Positions 56,246-64,000 of a stretch of DNA of 64,000 bases are shown here, one piece after another. The position numbers and the translations under genes are program-made. The notes under the pieces are model-generated. The model ran no database searches and was not told the DNA's origin. It worked only from the letters and a program-made list of their open reading frames with translations. Source of the DNA: Streptomyces sp. SID13726 (lineage in GTDB: Bacteria; Actinomycetota; Actinomycetes; Streptomycetales; Streptomycetaceae); NCBI RefSeq assembly GCF_010548375.1, contig NZ_JAAGLY010000001.1:372001-436000 (forward strand), in the 5' to 3' direction. Numbering within the stretch: position 1 is the stretch's first letter; every line of letters begins with the position of its first letter.

Positions 56246-57286
56246 TCAAAGAACCTTCCGGTGGACGAGGGCCGACATGCAGAGCACACCCGGCAGCAGC
56301 GGGAGCCAGACCGTCAGGACCCGGTAGCCGATGAGGGCCGCGGTGCCGACGCTCACCGGGACGCCGTAGACGGCGAGGGTGAACACCATGGCCGCGTCGA
56401 TCGGGCCGATACCGCCCGGCGCGGGCACGGAGCCGACCGCGGTGCTCGCGGCGAGGTACGCGAAGGCGACCTGGGCCCAGGACAGGGTCATGCCGAGCGA
56501 CGCGCCGACCGCGTGGATCACGCTCGCCTGGAGAAGGGGCGCGGCGGCCGCGCCGCCCCAGAGGGCGAGGACGCGGCTCGGCATGGTGTGCAGACGGCGG
56601 GCGTCGGTCAGGGCGGTGCGCACGAAGGTGACCGCCGGGCGGCGCAGCGGGCAGACCAGGATCAGCAGCAGGAGCGTGCCGCCGAGTCCGAGGCCCGCGG
56701 CCACCAGGGGCAGGAACAGCATGCGCCGGTCCGGGACCAGGTCACCGATGCGCAGCAGACCGGGCAGCGTGATCAGGAAGCCCAGCAGCACCAGCGTCTT
56801 CGCGATCGGCCTGACCAGCGCGTACAGGGCGAGCGAGGCGGTGGCCCGGGCCAGCGCGATGCCCTGCCCCTGGAGGAAGCGCAGGGTGACCGCGTGGGCG
56901 CCGAGGCTCGCCGGCAGGACGTGGTTGGCGGCACCGGCGGCGAACTGCGAGGCCACCAGCAGGCCGGGCGGCAGCCGCTCGGGCAGCGCGCCCTGGCGGA
57001 CGACGGAGTTGGAGATCCAGCCCAGGCAGGTGTAGAAGAGCCCGATCAGCAGCCAGCCCGGGTCGGCCGAGGCGAGCCGCGCGGTGCCCTCGTACAGGGC
57101 ACGCCAGTCCAGCACCGCCCATACGCCGATGAGCAGCAGGGGGAGCAGGGTGAGCGCGCGGCGGGCGAGGCGCGGCAGGGAGCGGCGGGAACCGGTCGCG
57201 GCGGGGGCGCCGACCGGGAGCGGGGCCGGGGCCGGAGCGGGGGCGGGGAGCGGACCCGGGGGACCTTCGAGCGGAAGCAGGGACAC
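56246..57286 (-). CDS. Lysylphosphatidylglycerol synthase transmembrane-like (UPF0104) protein
   Basis: This protein has 346 residues: a Pro/Ala-rich N-terminus, then about eight TM helices. The conserved segments QFAAGAANHVLPASLGAHAV and VPAPGGIGPIDAAM are typical of the flippase-like part of MprF/AglD proteins. It has no aminoacyl-transferase domain, so a lipid or polyprenyl-linked sugar transport role is more likely than lipid lysylation. The start is GTG at 57286. Confidence 0.85.
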   Translation of the reverse strand: MSLLPLEGPPGPLPAPAPAPAPLPVGAPAATGSRRSLPRLARRALTLLPLLLIGVWAVLDWRALYEGTARLASADPGWLLIGLFYTCLGWISNSVVRQGALPERLPPGLLVASQFAAGAANHVLPASLGAHAVTLRFLQGQGIALARATASLALYALVRPIAKTLVLLGFLITLPGLLRIGDLVPDRRMLFLPLVAAGLGLGGTLLLLILVCPLRRPAVTFVRTALTDARRLHTMPSRVLALWGGAAAAPLLQASVIHAVGASLGMTLSWAQVAFAYLAASTAVGSVPAPGGIGPIDAAMVFTLAVYGVPVSVGTAALIGYRVLTVWLPLLPGVLCMSALVHRKVL

Positions 57287-57464
57287 GGCGCACGTCGTCC
57301 TTTCGCGTCATGCCCCGTGCGAGGCACGGGGCATGACGGAGGCAAGGCGATGCAGAGGGGACGAGGGAAACGTTCCCGCTCGGTGTGACGTTCAAATGTC
57401 CGGCAGCCGAAGGAGCGCGGGCGGGTGGGCGACACGGGGTGGGGCGGCGGTGACGGAAAGGGGT

Positions 57465-57498
57465 CCGCCCCGGCACCCGTGACCGGGTGCCGGGGCGG
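57465..57498 (-). terminator. Hairpin terminator after the I36 inhibitor gene
   Basis: Arms 57465-57479 and 57484-57498 (ccgccccggcacccg and its complement) are perfect over 15 bp with a tgac loop, 14 nt past the stop. Confidence 0.8.
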
Positions 57499-57511
57499 GG
57501 CCGCGGGTGGG

Positions 57512-57970
57512 TCAGCCCTGGCTGCAGTAGTCGACCCAGCGGTGCGAGGAGATGTTGTTGTTGACGCTCTTGCCGAACTGCTCCAGGCCGGCGCCGTAGG
57601 TGAAGCGGTAGTTGCCGGTCGTCGTGTCGTTCCAGCGGTCGCCCTGGCTGATGCAGGCGTGCGCGCCACCGCCGTTGAGGGCCGTGTACAGGTCGACGGC
57701 GTCGTTGCCGCCCGCGTAGCCGTTGTTCCAGATGTCGGAGGTCAGGTTGCGGCAGGAACCCCAGTCGTTGGAGTTGCCGGCCCACTTGCACTCACGGCCG
57801 CCGCCGTTGGGCTGGGTGTACACGTGGAGGTAGCCGTCCGCGGAGGCCAGCTGGACGGACTTCGTTCCCTGCGAGCCCGACTCGGCGGCGCTGGCGCCGG
57901 TGACCGGGGCGAAGAGGACGGCGACGGCCGCGGCGGAGGCGGCGACGGTGAGGACACGCTTGATGGACAT
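57512..57970 (-). CDS. Secreted peptidase inhibitor family I36-like protein
   Basis: This protein has 152 residues. The signal peptide (SIKRVLTVAASAAAVAVLF...ASA) is followed by a beta/gamma-crystallin-like fold with four cysteines (ECKW, GSCR, HACIS, DYCSQG), as in the Streptomyces metalloproteinase inhibitor family I36. The ATG at 57970 has gaagga upstream; the frame is open 26 codons further without a better start. It probably protects secreted or host proteins. A strong terminator follows. Confidence 0.85.
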   Translation of the reverse strand: MSIKRVLTVAASAAAVAVLFAPVTGASAAESGSQGTKSVQLASADGYLHVYTQPNGGGRECKWAGNSNDWGSCRNLTSDIWNNGYAGGNDAVDLYTALNGGGAHACISQGDRWNDTTTGNYRFTYGAGLEQFGKSVNNNISSHRWVDYCSQG

Positions 57971-58087
57971 GGTGATTCCTTCGCTTGGTGACGCCTGATC
58001 AGCAGTGAGTGATCGGTGGTGGGTGTGGGGAAGGGGTGGTGCGACCACGGCCGTGCCGTGGTGGTCGGTGGGGCGGTCCGCCGGGGC

Positions 58088-58981
58088 TCAGCCGCCGGTG
58101 ATGACGGACCTCGCCCGGGGCAGCGCCTCGCGCTTGAGGCGGTCGAGATCGGCCGTCGGGCCGGGATAGCGGGAACGCAGTTCGGCCCGGTACTCGGTGT
58201 CCAGGGACCTGGCCACGGACGCGAGCCCCGTGGACCCGGCGCAGTCGGCCTCGGCCGAGGCCAGCCGCACCTCCTTCGCGTGCGGCCACGGCCGGTCCGG
58301 CCTGGTGGCCGCGGCACGGGCCTCGGCCGGGCCCGGATAGGAGTAGCCCTCGGCCTTCATGCAGCGCGCCCAGGACTTCGCGGCCGCCCGGTACCGCTTG
58401 TCGCCGAGGACCATGCCGACCCGCATGCCGCCCAGGCTGTCGGTGATCCGGGTGGCCCGGAACCAGGCGGGCAGGTCCTCGTACAGCGTCCGCTGCGCCT
58501 CGGAGGCACAACCCTGGTCGCTGTGGGTGACCTTCATGCCGCCCGGCAGCCGGGCGGAGAGTCCGGTCGGCCGGGCCCCGTTGAGCGCGCTCACCAGGGC
58601 GGGCGCCCGGTCGGCCGGCATGGACCGGAAGTACCGCTGGTTGGGGTCGCGCCGGACCTCCTGCTGCCGCGCCCGGTACAGGTCGGTGCCGTAGCCGTGC
58701 CGGGCGGCCCAGGCCGGGTCGTCGACGACGTACGGGAACCTGCTCACCCCGTCCTTCGACGGCTGCTCCTCGACCCAGTACTTGTATCCCTGCTTCTCCA
58801 TGCACTTCTTGATCAGGAGCTGCTCGGCGAGGTGCAGGGCCTGCTCCGGGTCGGCCGGGACACGCCGGTCGGCGGCGGCGGTGCCCCGGGCGGTGGCCGG
58901 TGACGACGTACCGTCCGCGCACCCTGCGAGCGTCGCCGTCAGGAGGGCGGCGGTCAGGAGGAGCAAGGTCCGGCGTGGCAT
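58088..58981 (-). CDS. Hypothetical lipoprotein
   Basis: This protein has 297 residues. The signal peptide ends in the lipobox TLAGC (Cys21). The mature part is charged and mostly helical, with three further cysteines (KKCMEKQGY, DQGCASE, WARCMKAEGY) and the repeat-like motif CM(E/K)xxGY seen twice. No domain recognised. It could be a paired two-copy helical domain. Family unknown. Confidence 0.8.
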   Translation of the reverse strand: MPRRTLLLLTAALLTATLAGCADGTSSPATARGTAAADRRVPADPEQALHLAEQLLIKKCMEKQGYKYWVEEQPSKDGVSRFPYVVDDPAWAARHGYGTDLYRARQQEVRRDPNQRYFRSMPADRAPALVSALNGARPTGLSARLPGGMKVTHSDQGCASEAQRTLYEDLPAWFRATRITDSLGGMRVGMVLGDKRYRAAAKSWARCMKAEGYSYPGPAEARAAATRPDRPWPHAKEVRLASAEADCAGSTGLASVARSLDTEYRAELRSRYPGPTADLDRLKREALPRARSVITGG

Positions 58982-59366
58982 CGGGCGACTCCCTGGGCGC
59001 GATGGAAACGGCTTGTGCTTTCAGGCCGTTGACGCCTCTCGCGGCCCGTCCGTATGACATCCGCGCACAAGAAATATCGGTCCCGGGAGACTTCGCCGGC
59101 GACTCATACGAACGCCCGTGTACAGCTGTCCCTCAGCTGAGGGACAGCTGTACACGGACATCGAATTCCAGCCAACTGCCCCCGAGGGGAAATCCGCACG
59201 CTTTCCCCGCCGACACCCGGCACCAAGCCCCATCAGCGCCCTGACCTCGGGTGACGGACCGGCCGGAACCGGCCACGACGGATCGCCGCTCACCCTTCTC
59301 CGGCACCTCCCGTCGATATCGTCGAACACGCATCCGTGGGGCGGGCGGTACGGCGATCGGGGAACG
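58982..59366. other. 385-bp gene-free region before the SARP gene
   Basis: It holds the perfect 40-bp palindrome at 59117-59156 and otherwise no coding signal. Promoters for the divergent lipoprotein and SARP genes must lie here; no consensus boxes are clear. Confidence 0.6.
59117..59156. promoter_or_regulatory. Perfect 40-bp palindrome
   Basis: Bases 59117-59136 (cgtgtacagctgtccctcag) are the exact reverse complement of 59137-59156. Nested cagctg boxes occur at three places. It lies 210 bp upstream of the SARP start. It could be an operator, a dimer binding site or a cruciform/hairpin. Confidence 0.8.
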
Positions 59367-62300
59367 ATGCTCCATATACGTCTGCTCGGTCCTGTGGAGG
59401 TGTGGGAGGGCAGCCGAAGGGCCCCGCTCGGCGGGGTCAGACCCCTGGCGGTGCTGTCCGCACTCGTCGTCCACCTGGGCGAGGTGCTCTCCACCGAGCG
59501 GCTCGTGGACTGCGTCTGGGACGAACAGGCCCCCGCGACCGCCAGCGCCCTCGTCGCCACCCATGTCTCCGCCGTACGCCGTGCGCTGGCCCGCGTCGGC
59601 GAGGCCGAGGTGATCAGGACCAGACCGCCGGGCTACGTCGCCGATCTCGACCCCGGCCAGGTCGACGCCCGCCGCTTCGAGGAACTCCTCACCTCCGGCC
59701 GGGCCGCGGTCGCCGGGGGCCGGCCGGGCGAGGCCGCCGAACTGCTGGCCGAGGCGCTCGGACTGTGGCGGGGCCAGGAGGCCCTGGAAGGGCTCGGCCA
59801 GTCCTTCGCCCGGATCGAGGCGGCCCGGCTGGCCGAACTGCGGCTGGTCGCCCAGGAGGAGTCCTTCGGCCTGCACCTGGAGCTCGGCCGCGCGGACCGG
59901 ACCATCGCCCCCCTGCTCGCCCACGTCGCCGCCCACCCGCTCCGCGAACGCCCGCGCGGCCAGCTGATGACCGCCCTGTTCCGCACCGGACGCGTCTCCG
60001 ACGCCCTGCGCACCTACCAGGAGGGCCGGGAGGCGCTGCGCGAGGAACTGGGCATCGACGCCGGTCCTGAACTGCGGGCCCTGCACAAGGCGGTGCTCAC
60101 CAACGACCCCGCGCTGCTCGGCACCGACCATCGGCCGGGCGGCCCCGCACCGCTCGGCACCGGCACCGGCCCGCCGGTCCCCGAGAGGGACCCGCACCCG
60201 GACCACCGGCAGCGGGCCACGAGCCGTACGACGACCATGGCGGTCGGGGCGGCCGGAGGCACCGCGCTCTCCGGCACCCCGCTCTCCGGTGCCGGGCCCG
60301 GCGGTGTGCCGGGTGATGCCGGCACGCGGCCCGGGAGGCCCGCCCCCTCCCATCTCCCCCCGGACATAGCCGACTTCGTCGGCCGGGCGGAGCAGGTCGA
60401 CTGGGCCGTCTCGCTGTTGGGCGGGGTCGACGACCCGGGCCGTACCGCCCCGCCGATCGGGGTGATCTCCGGCCGCTCCGGCACGGGCAAGACCGCGCTC
60501 GCCGTGCACGTCGGCCACCGCGCCGCCGAACTCTTCCCGGACGGCCGCCTGTTCGTCGACCTGCGGGCCGCCGACACCGCCCCGCTGCAACCCGCCGCCG
60601 CCCTCGCCCGGCTGCTGCGCGCCATGGGCGCCGAACCGGAGAGCCTGCCCAGCTCGGTCGAGGAGCTGACCGGCCTCTACCGCACCCACACCGGGCACCG
60701 GCGCATCCTGCTGATCCTCGACAACGCCGCCGGTGAGGCGCATGTACGGCCCCTGCTGCCGCCCGGCCCCGGCTCCGCGGTCCTCGTCACCAGCAGGCGC
60801 CGGCTGGTCGCGCTGGAGGGCGCCGCGCACCTCGACCTGACCGTCCCGGACCAGGAGGAGGCCCTCGAACTCCTGCGCAGGGTGGCCGGCGAGGACCGCA
60901 CCCGCGCCGAGCCCGAGCAGACCGCCGAGATCGTCTCCCTGTGCGGGCGGCTGCCGCTCGCCGTCCGTATCGCCGGGGCACGGCTCGCCGCCCGCCCGCA
61001 CTGGGTGCCCGGCCGGCTCGCCGCCCGGCTGCGGGACGAGCGGCTGCGGCTCAACGAACTGCGCGCCGGGGACCTGGAGTTGCGCACCAGCCTCCAGCTC
61101 GGCTACGCCGACCTCGACCCGCAGGAGCAGCGCGCCCTGCGCCGCCTGGCCCTGCTCGACCTGCCCGACTTCGCCGCCTGGATCGCCGCGCCCCTGCTGG
61201 ACATCGGCACGGAGGAGGCCGAGGAGGCCGTCGAGCGGCTGGTGGACTGCCACTTCATCGACGTGATCGGCGTGGACGACACCGGGCGCGGCCGCTACCG
61301 CATCCACGACCTGGCCCGCGAACACGCCCGTGAGCGCTGTCTGTCGGAGGAGAGCACCGAGGACCGGACGGCGGCCGTGCTGCGGCTCGTGGAGTGCTGG
61401 CTGGGGCTCGCCCAGAAGGCCGCCGCGCAGGGCCCCGGCGGCGCGACGCGCTACTTCCCCGAACCGGCCGCCGTACGGCCCGTCGACCCGCTCGACCCGT
61501 GCGCCGAGGAGGACCTGCTCACCCGGCCCGCCGCCTGGTTCGACGCCGAACAGGCCGGGCTGCTGGCCGCCGTGGAGTACTGCGCCGACCACGGCATGGA
61601 CCGCGCCGCCCGCGACCTCGCCGGGGCGCTCATCGCCAGCTCGGTCGCGCTGTACAACCAGTTCGACGCCTGGTCCCGCTCGCACACCGCGGCGATGGCG
61701 GCGGTCCGGCGCAGCGGGGACCGGGAGGGCGAGGCGTGGCTGCTCGCCGGGCTCGGCCAACTCCGCTACGAACAGGACCAGTTCGAGGAGTCGTACGCCT
61801 ACTTCCGGGACGCCCTGCGGCTGTTCGAGACGCGGGACGGCGGGGCGCAGGGCGCGACCCAGGCCCTCGTCGGCATGGCCACGGCCCGGCGTGAACAGGC
61901 CTGCTTCCCCGAGGCGTTGGAACTCCTGGAGGACGCCCTCGCGCGGTACGGCGAGGTCGACGACCCCGGCGCCCGGGCCCAGGTGCTGTACGGCATCGGC
62001 TGTGTGCACCGGGAACAGGGCAACGGCCCCGCGGCCCGTGAGGCGCTGTCCCGGGCCATGGAGTTCTACCACGGCGACGGCGACCGGCACGGTGAGGCGC
62101 TGAGCCTGCGGTCGCTGGCCCTGTGCCATCGGGCGGAGGGCGCTCTGGCCGACGCAGAGCGGCTGCTGCGGGACGCGCTGCGGGCCTTCACCGACCTCGA
62201 CGACACCTTCGGCGTGATGTACACCGAGCAGTCGCTCGCCAAGGTGGAGCTGCGGCAGGGCCGGCTGTCCGAGGCGCGGGAACGGCTCGGGCGGTGCCTG

Positions 62301-62603
62301 GAGGTGGCCCGCGACCGGCAGGACCGGTTCGGGGAGGCGCTGGTGCTGCGGACCCTGGGCGAGTGGCACCTGGCGAGCGGGGACACCGAGGGCGCGCGGG
62401 AGCCGTTGGAGCGGGCGGTCGCCGCGTGGGCGGCGCTGCGGCTGCCGCTGTGGCGGGCACGGACGCTCTGGGACCTGGCGGAGGTGCGGGAGGCCGACGG
62501 CGAGGCGGAGGTGGCCTCCGCCGCGCGGGCCGAAGCGATGGGTGTGTTCCGGGAGTTGGGGGCGAGGGAGGCACGGGAGCGCGGGGATTTCTCGGAGGGC
62601 TGA
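59367..62603 (+). CDS. SARP family regulator with NB-ARC and TPR domains (AfsR-like)
   Basis: This protein has 1078 residues. The OmpR-type winged helix (MLHIRLLGPVEVWEG onward, ~1-95) is followed by the BTAD domain (~100-245), a linker, an NB-ARC ATPase (Walker A GRSGTGKT at 369-376) and TPR repeats (~740-1060). It is predicted to activate genes, often for secondary metabolites, when ATP-bound and oligomeric. The ATG at 59367 has gggg at about 59359-59362 just upstream; the frame is also open back to 59118 inside the palindrome, but that stretch lacks SARP sequence. The target genes are unknown. Confidence 0.92.
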   Translation: MLHIRLLGPVEVWEGSRRAPLGGVRPLAVLSALVVHLGEVLSTERLVDCVWDEQAPATASALVATHVSAVRRALARVGEAEVIRTRPPGYVADLDPGQVDARRFEELLTSGRAAVAGGRPGEAAELLAEALGLWRGQEALEGLGQSFARIEAARLAELRLVAQEESFGLHLELGRADRTIAPLLAHVAAHPLRERPRGQLMTALFRTGRVSDALRTYQEGREALREELGIDAGPELRALHKAVLTNDPALLGTDHRPGGPAPLGTGTGPPVPERDPHPDHRQRATSRTTTMAVGAAGGTALSGTPLSGAGPGGVPGDAGTRPGRPAPSHLPPDIADFVGRAEQVDWAVSLLGGVDDPGRTAPPIGVISGRSGTGKTALAVHVGHRAAELFPDGRLFVDLRAADTAPLQPAAALARLLRAMGAEPESLPSSVEELTGLYRTHTGHRRILLILDNAAGEAHVRPLLPPGPGSAVLVTSRRRLVALEGAAHLDLTVPDQEEALELLRRVAGEDRTRAEPEQTAEIVSLCGRLPLAVRIAGARLAARPHWVPGRLAARLRDERLRLNELRAGDLELRTSLQLGYADLDPQEQRALRRLALLDLPDFAAWIAAPLLDIGTEEAEEAVERLVDCHFIDVIGVDDTGRGRYRIHDLAREHARERCLSEESTEDRTAAVLRLVECWLGLAQKAAAQGPGGATRYFPEPAAVRPVDPLDPCAEEDLLTRPAAWFDAEQAGLLAAVEYCADHGMDRAARDLAGALIASSVALYNQFDAWSRSHTAAMAAVRRSGDREGEAWLLAGLGQLRYEQDQFEESYAYFRDALRLFETRDGGAQGATQALVGMATARREQACFPEALELLEDALARYGEVDDPGARAQVLYGIGCVHREQGNGPAAREALSRAMEFYHGDGDRHGEALSLRSLALCHRAEGALADAERLLRDALRAFTDLDDTFGVMYTEQSLAKVELRQGRLSEARERLGRCLEVARDRQDRFGEALVLRTLGEWHLASGDTEGAREPLERAVAAWAALRLPLWRARTLWDLAEVREADGEAEVASAARAEAMGVFRELGAREARERGDFSEG

Positions 62604-62717
62604 GGCAGCTCTGGCCGAGAGGACGCGCACGCCCCTGTCCGCTCTCGCCGTCCGCCGTGCGGGGCGCCTCACCTGGGAGTCGCCCTGCACGGCTGCCGTC
62701 TTCCGCGCCGCGCGGAA

Positions 62718-64000
62718 TCAGCAGGGGAAGGTGCCGCTGTAGAGGGCGTGGCCGTAGGAGGAGCTGCCGGAGCCGAAGCCGTAGACGCCGTCGTCGGACC
62801 AGACCGCCTCGCGGAAGCCGTTGACGCAGGTCGACGCCGGCGCGAGGGCGAAGCCCTCCAGGTTGTCGGCCGGCATGACGGCCGGGTTGGTGTACGTCAC
62901 GTCCGGAACGATCGCGCCGGCCGTGCCGACCTTCAGGAAGGTGTGCGTCTCACCGCAGGTGTTGTCGCAGGTCGCGACGAGACGCTGAGTCCCGGCGTCG
63001 AACGTCACGTCCATCACCGAGGCCTTGCCGGTGGCGACGGTGCCGAACGTGGTGAACGTACCGTCGGAGTTGAGGCCGTACACGTGCAGCGAGCCGTCCC
63101 ACTCCAGGCCGGCGAAGAACAGACCCGAGCCGTGCAGCGGGTAGTTCGCCGGGTTGTAGGCGGCGCCGGTGCGCGGGTCGACCCAGCCGTTCGCGGTCAG
63201 CCAGCTGTCCGGGACGTAACCGACGCCCTCGAAGCCCAGGTTGGCGTCGTCCTTGTCGCCGGTGTCGAGCTGCGGGAACTGCGCGGTCATGTCCCACTGG
63301 TGGACCGGCGTGAGGGTCGAGCCGGTCGCGGCCGGGTCGAACTCCATGACCGTGTCCTTGGGGACCGTGTTGTCGGCGTTGTCCCGCTCGGAGGTCACGT
63401 AGACATGGCCGTTCGCGCCGACCGTCAGGCCCTCGGAGTCCGGCTCGCCGGAGCCGCCCGCGAAGCGGATCTGCTTGCCGGTCGCGCTCCAGGACGCGTC
63501 CGGGACCCACTTGCCGTTGCTCTTGACCAGCTTGAACAGCCAGTTCTTGTTCTTCGCGGCCCACAGCACCGACGGGTTCGCCGGGTCGAACGCCAGACCG
63601 CTGAGGTCGCGGCCCTCGGGCCCGGTGGTTGTGGTGAACGCGCACACGTTGTCGGCGATCGTCACGTCCAGGCCGCCCGGCCACGCCAGGGTGCCCGCAG
63701 GCGTGGCGCCCGTGCCGGAAGGTGCCTCGGGGGCGCAGCCGCTGGTGAGCGAGCCGCCACCGCCCAGCAGTTGGCCGGTCTGACCGCCGCCACCGCCGCT
63801 GCCCGAGCAGGAGTTCGCGCTGCCGAGGGTCGCGGTCGTGGCGGTGCGGAACCAGCCGGTGCCGTTGGCGCAGCGCTCGTCCGACGGCTTGGCGCCGTCG
63901 GCCGCCCAGGTCACCGAGTCGACGGTGTCGCCGCTGCCGTCGAGGAGGAAGAGTGAGTCGTTGTCGCCCAGTCCCAGCGAGGAGTCGAAGGTGACGTAGC
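62718..64000 (-). CDS. Secreted lamin-tail domain/phytase-like beta-propeller protein, 5' truncated
   Basis: The frame stays open to the right edge, so the N-terminus is missing. From the edge inward: the end of a lamin-tail domain (GLGDNDSLFLLDGSGDTVDS, then WAADGAKPSDERC), a Gly/Ser linker (~63790), then an esterase-like/phytase-like propeller (DNVCAFTTTTGPEGRDLSG, SEGLTVGANGHVYVTSERD, DNLEGFALAP). The last is probably Ca-binding and may bind or hydrolyse phosphate esters. It is likely exported. Activity is not certain. Confidence 0.82.
   Translation of the reverse strand, partial: YVTFDSSLGLGDNDSLFLLDGSGDTVDSVTWAADGAKPSDERCANGTGWFRTATTATLGSANSCSGSGGGGGQTGQLLGGGGSLTSGCAPEAPSGTGATPAGTLAWPGGLDVTIADNVCAFTTTTGPEGRDLSGLAFDPANPSVLWAAKNKNWLFKLVKSNGKWVPDASWSATGKQIRFAGGSGEPDSEGLTVGANGHVYVTSERDNADNTVPKDTVMEFDPAATGSTLTPVHQWDMTAQFPQLDTGDKDDANLGFEGVGYVPDSWLTANGWVDPRTGAAYNPANYPLHGSGLFFAGLEWDGSLHVYGLNSDGTFTTFGTVATGKASVMDVTFDAGTQRLVATCDNTCGETHTFLKVGTAGAIVPDVTYTNPAVMPADNLEGFALAPASTCVNGFREAVWSDDGVYGFGSGSSSYGHALYSGTFPC

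Noticed and set aside
1..64000. tRNA, rRNA, CRISPR, insertion sequences, att sites
   Set aside because: No cloverleaf, direct-repeat array, transposase or integrase sequence was recognised on reading. A tRNAscan or ISfinder run would settle it.

Overview
The window is high-GC DNA (roughly 72% by eye) with strong codon bias, densely packed genes, purine-rich ribosome binding sites, Tat and lipobox exported proteins, a long SARP regulator and actinobacterial cis-AT PKS sequence. It is almost certainly a Streptomyces chromosome, on the boundary between core genes and accessory islands. I see no rRNA, tRNA, CRISPR array, transposase or replication origin.

Region 1 (1-3.7 kb) is the end of a probable biosynthetic locus: a truncated KAS III, a free-standing ACP, a 14-TM drug-type exporter and a divergent TetR regulator with a palindromic operator. 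Region 2 (3.7-27 kb) is mostly core-like: rhomboid protease, CoA-disulfide-reductase-like flavoprotein, DUF4349 lipoprotein, the hemY-hemQ coproporphyrin haem pair, a secreted tripeptidyl-peptidase-like hydrolase, a TIGR04222/DUF4142/DUF692 (MNIO) group, Pth2, polysaccharide deacetylase, PPK2, PhoX-like phosphatase, slipin, a coupled carbonic anhydrase-SulP pair, ZapE, a RibD-like reductase, murC and msrB. From memory this order resembles the S. coelicolor SCO60xx region (inference).

Region 3 (27.2-36.6 kb) is a compact two-gene natural-product island. One 2613-residue PKS has the order adenylation-ACP-KS-AT-DH-KR-ACP-TE and is followed by a flavin-dependent halogenase. The TE carries a cysteine nucleophile (GYCAGG) instead of serine. 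No regulator, exporter or starter-acid pathway is next to it.

Region 4 (36.7-56.2 kb) is a carbohydrate locus: a NagZ-like GH3, a GH5 enzyme, a GlcNAc-kinase-like ATPase, a second GH3, a sugar ABC importer (binding protein plus two permeases, no ATPase), a GH38 alpha-mannosidase coupled to a small parvulin-like gene, an RpiR regulator, a SIS-domain protein and a secreted GH84 beta-N-acetylglucosaminidase fused to a YVTN beta-propeller. The enzyme set fits breakdown of N-glycan-type oligosaccharides (mannose and GlcNAc). Related TTCAA/TTGAA inverted repeats sit upstream of four of the promoters, which suggests one RpiR regulon.

Region 5 (56.2-64 kb) holds an LPG-synthase-like membrane protein, an I36-type secreted peptidase inhibitor, a lipoprotein, a 1078-residue SARP preceded by a perfect 40-bp palindrome, and a truncated secreted lamin-tail/phytase-like protein that runs off the right edge. 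The observations most worth following up are the Cys-TE PKS/halogenase pair, the fused MNIO operon, the N-glycan regulon and a probable ATT start codon in the GH5 gene.
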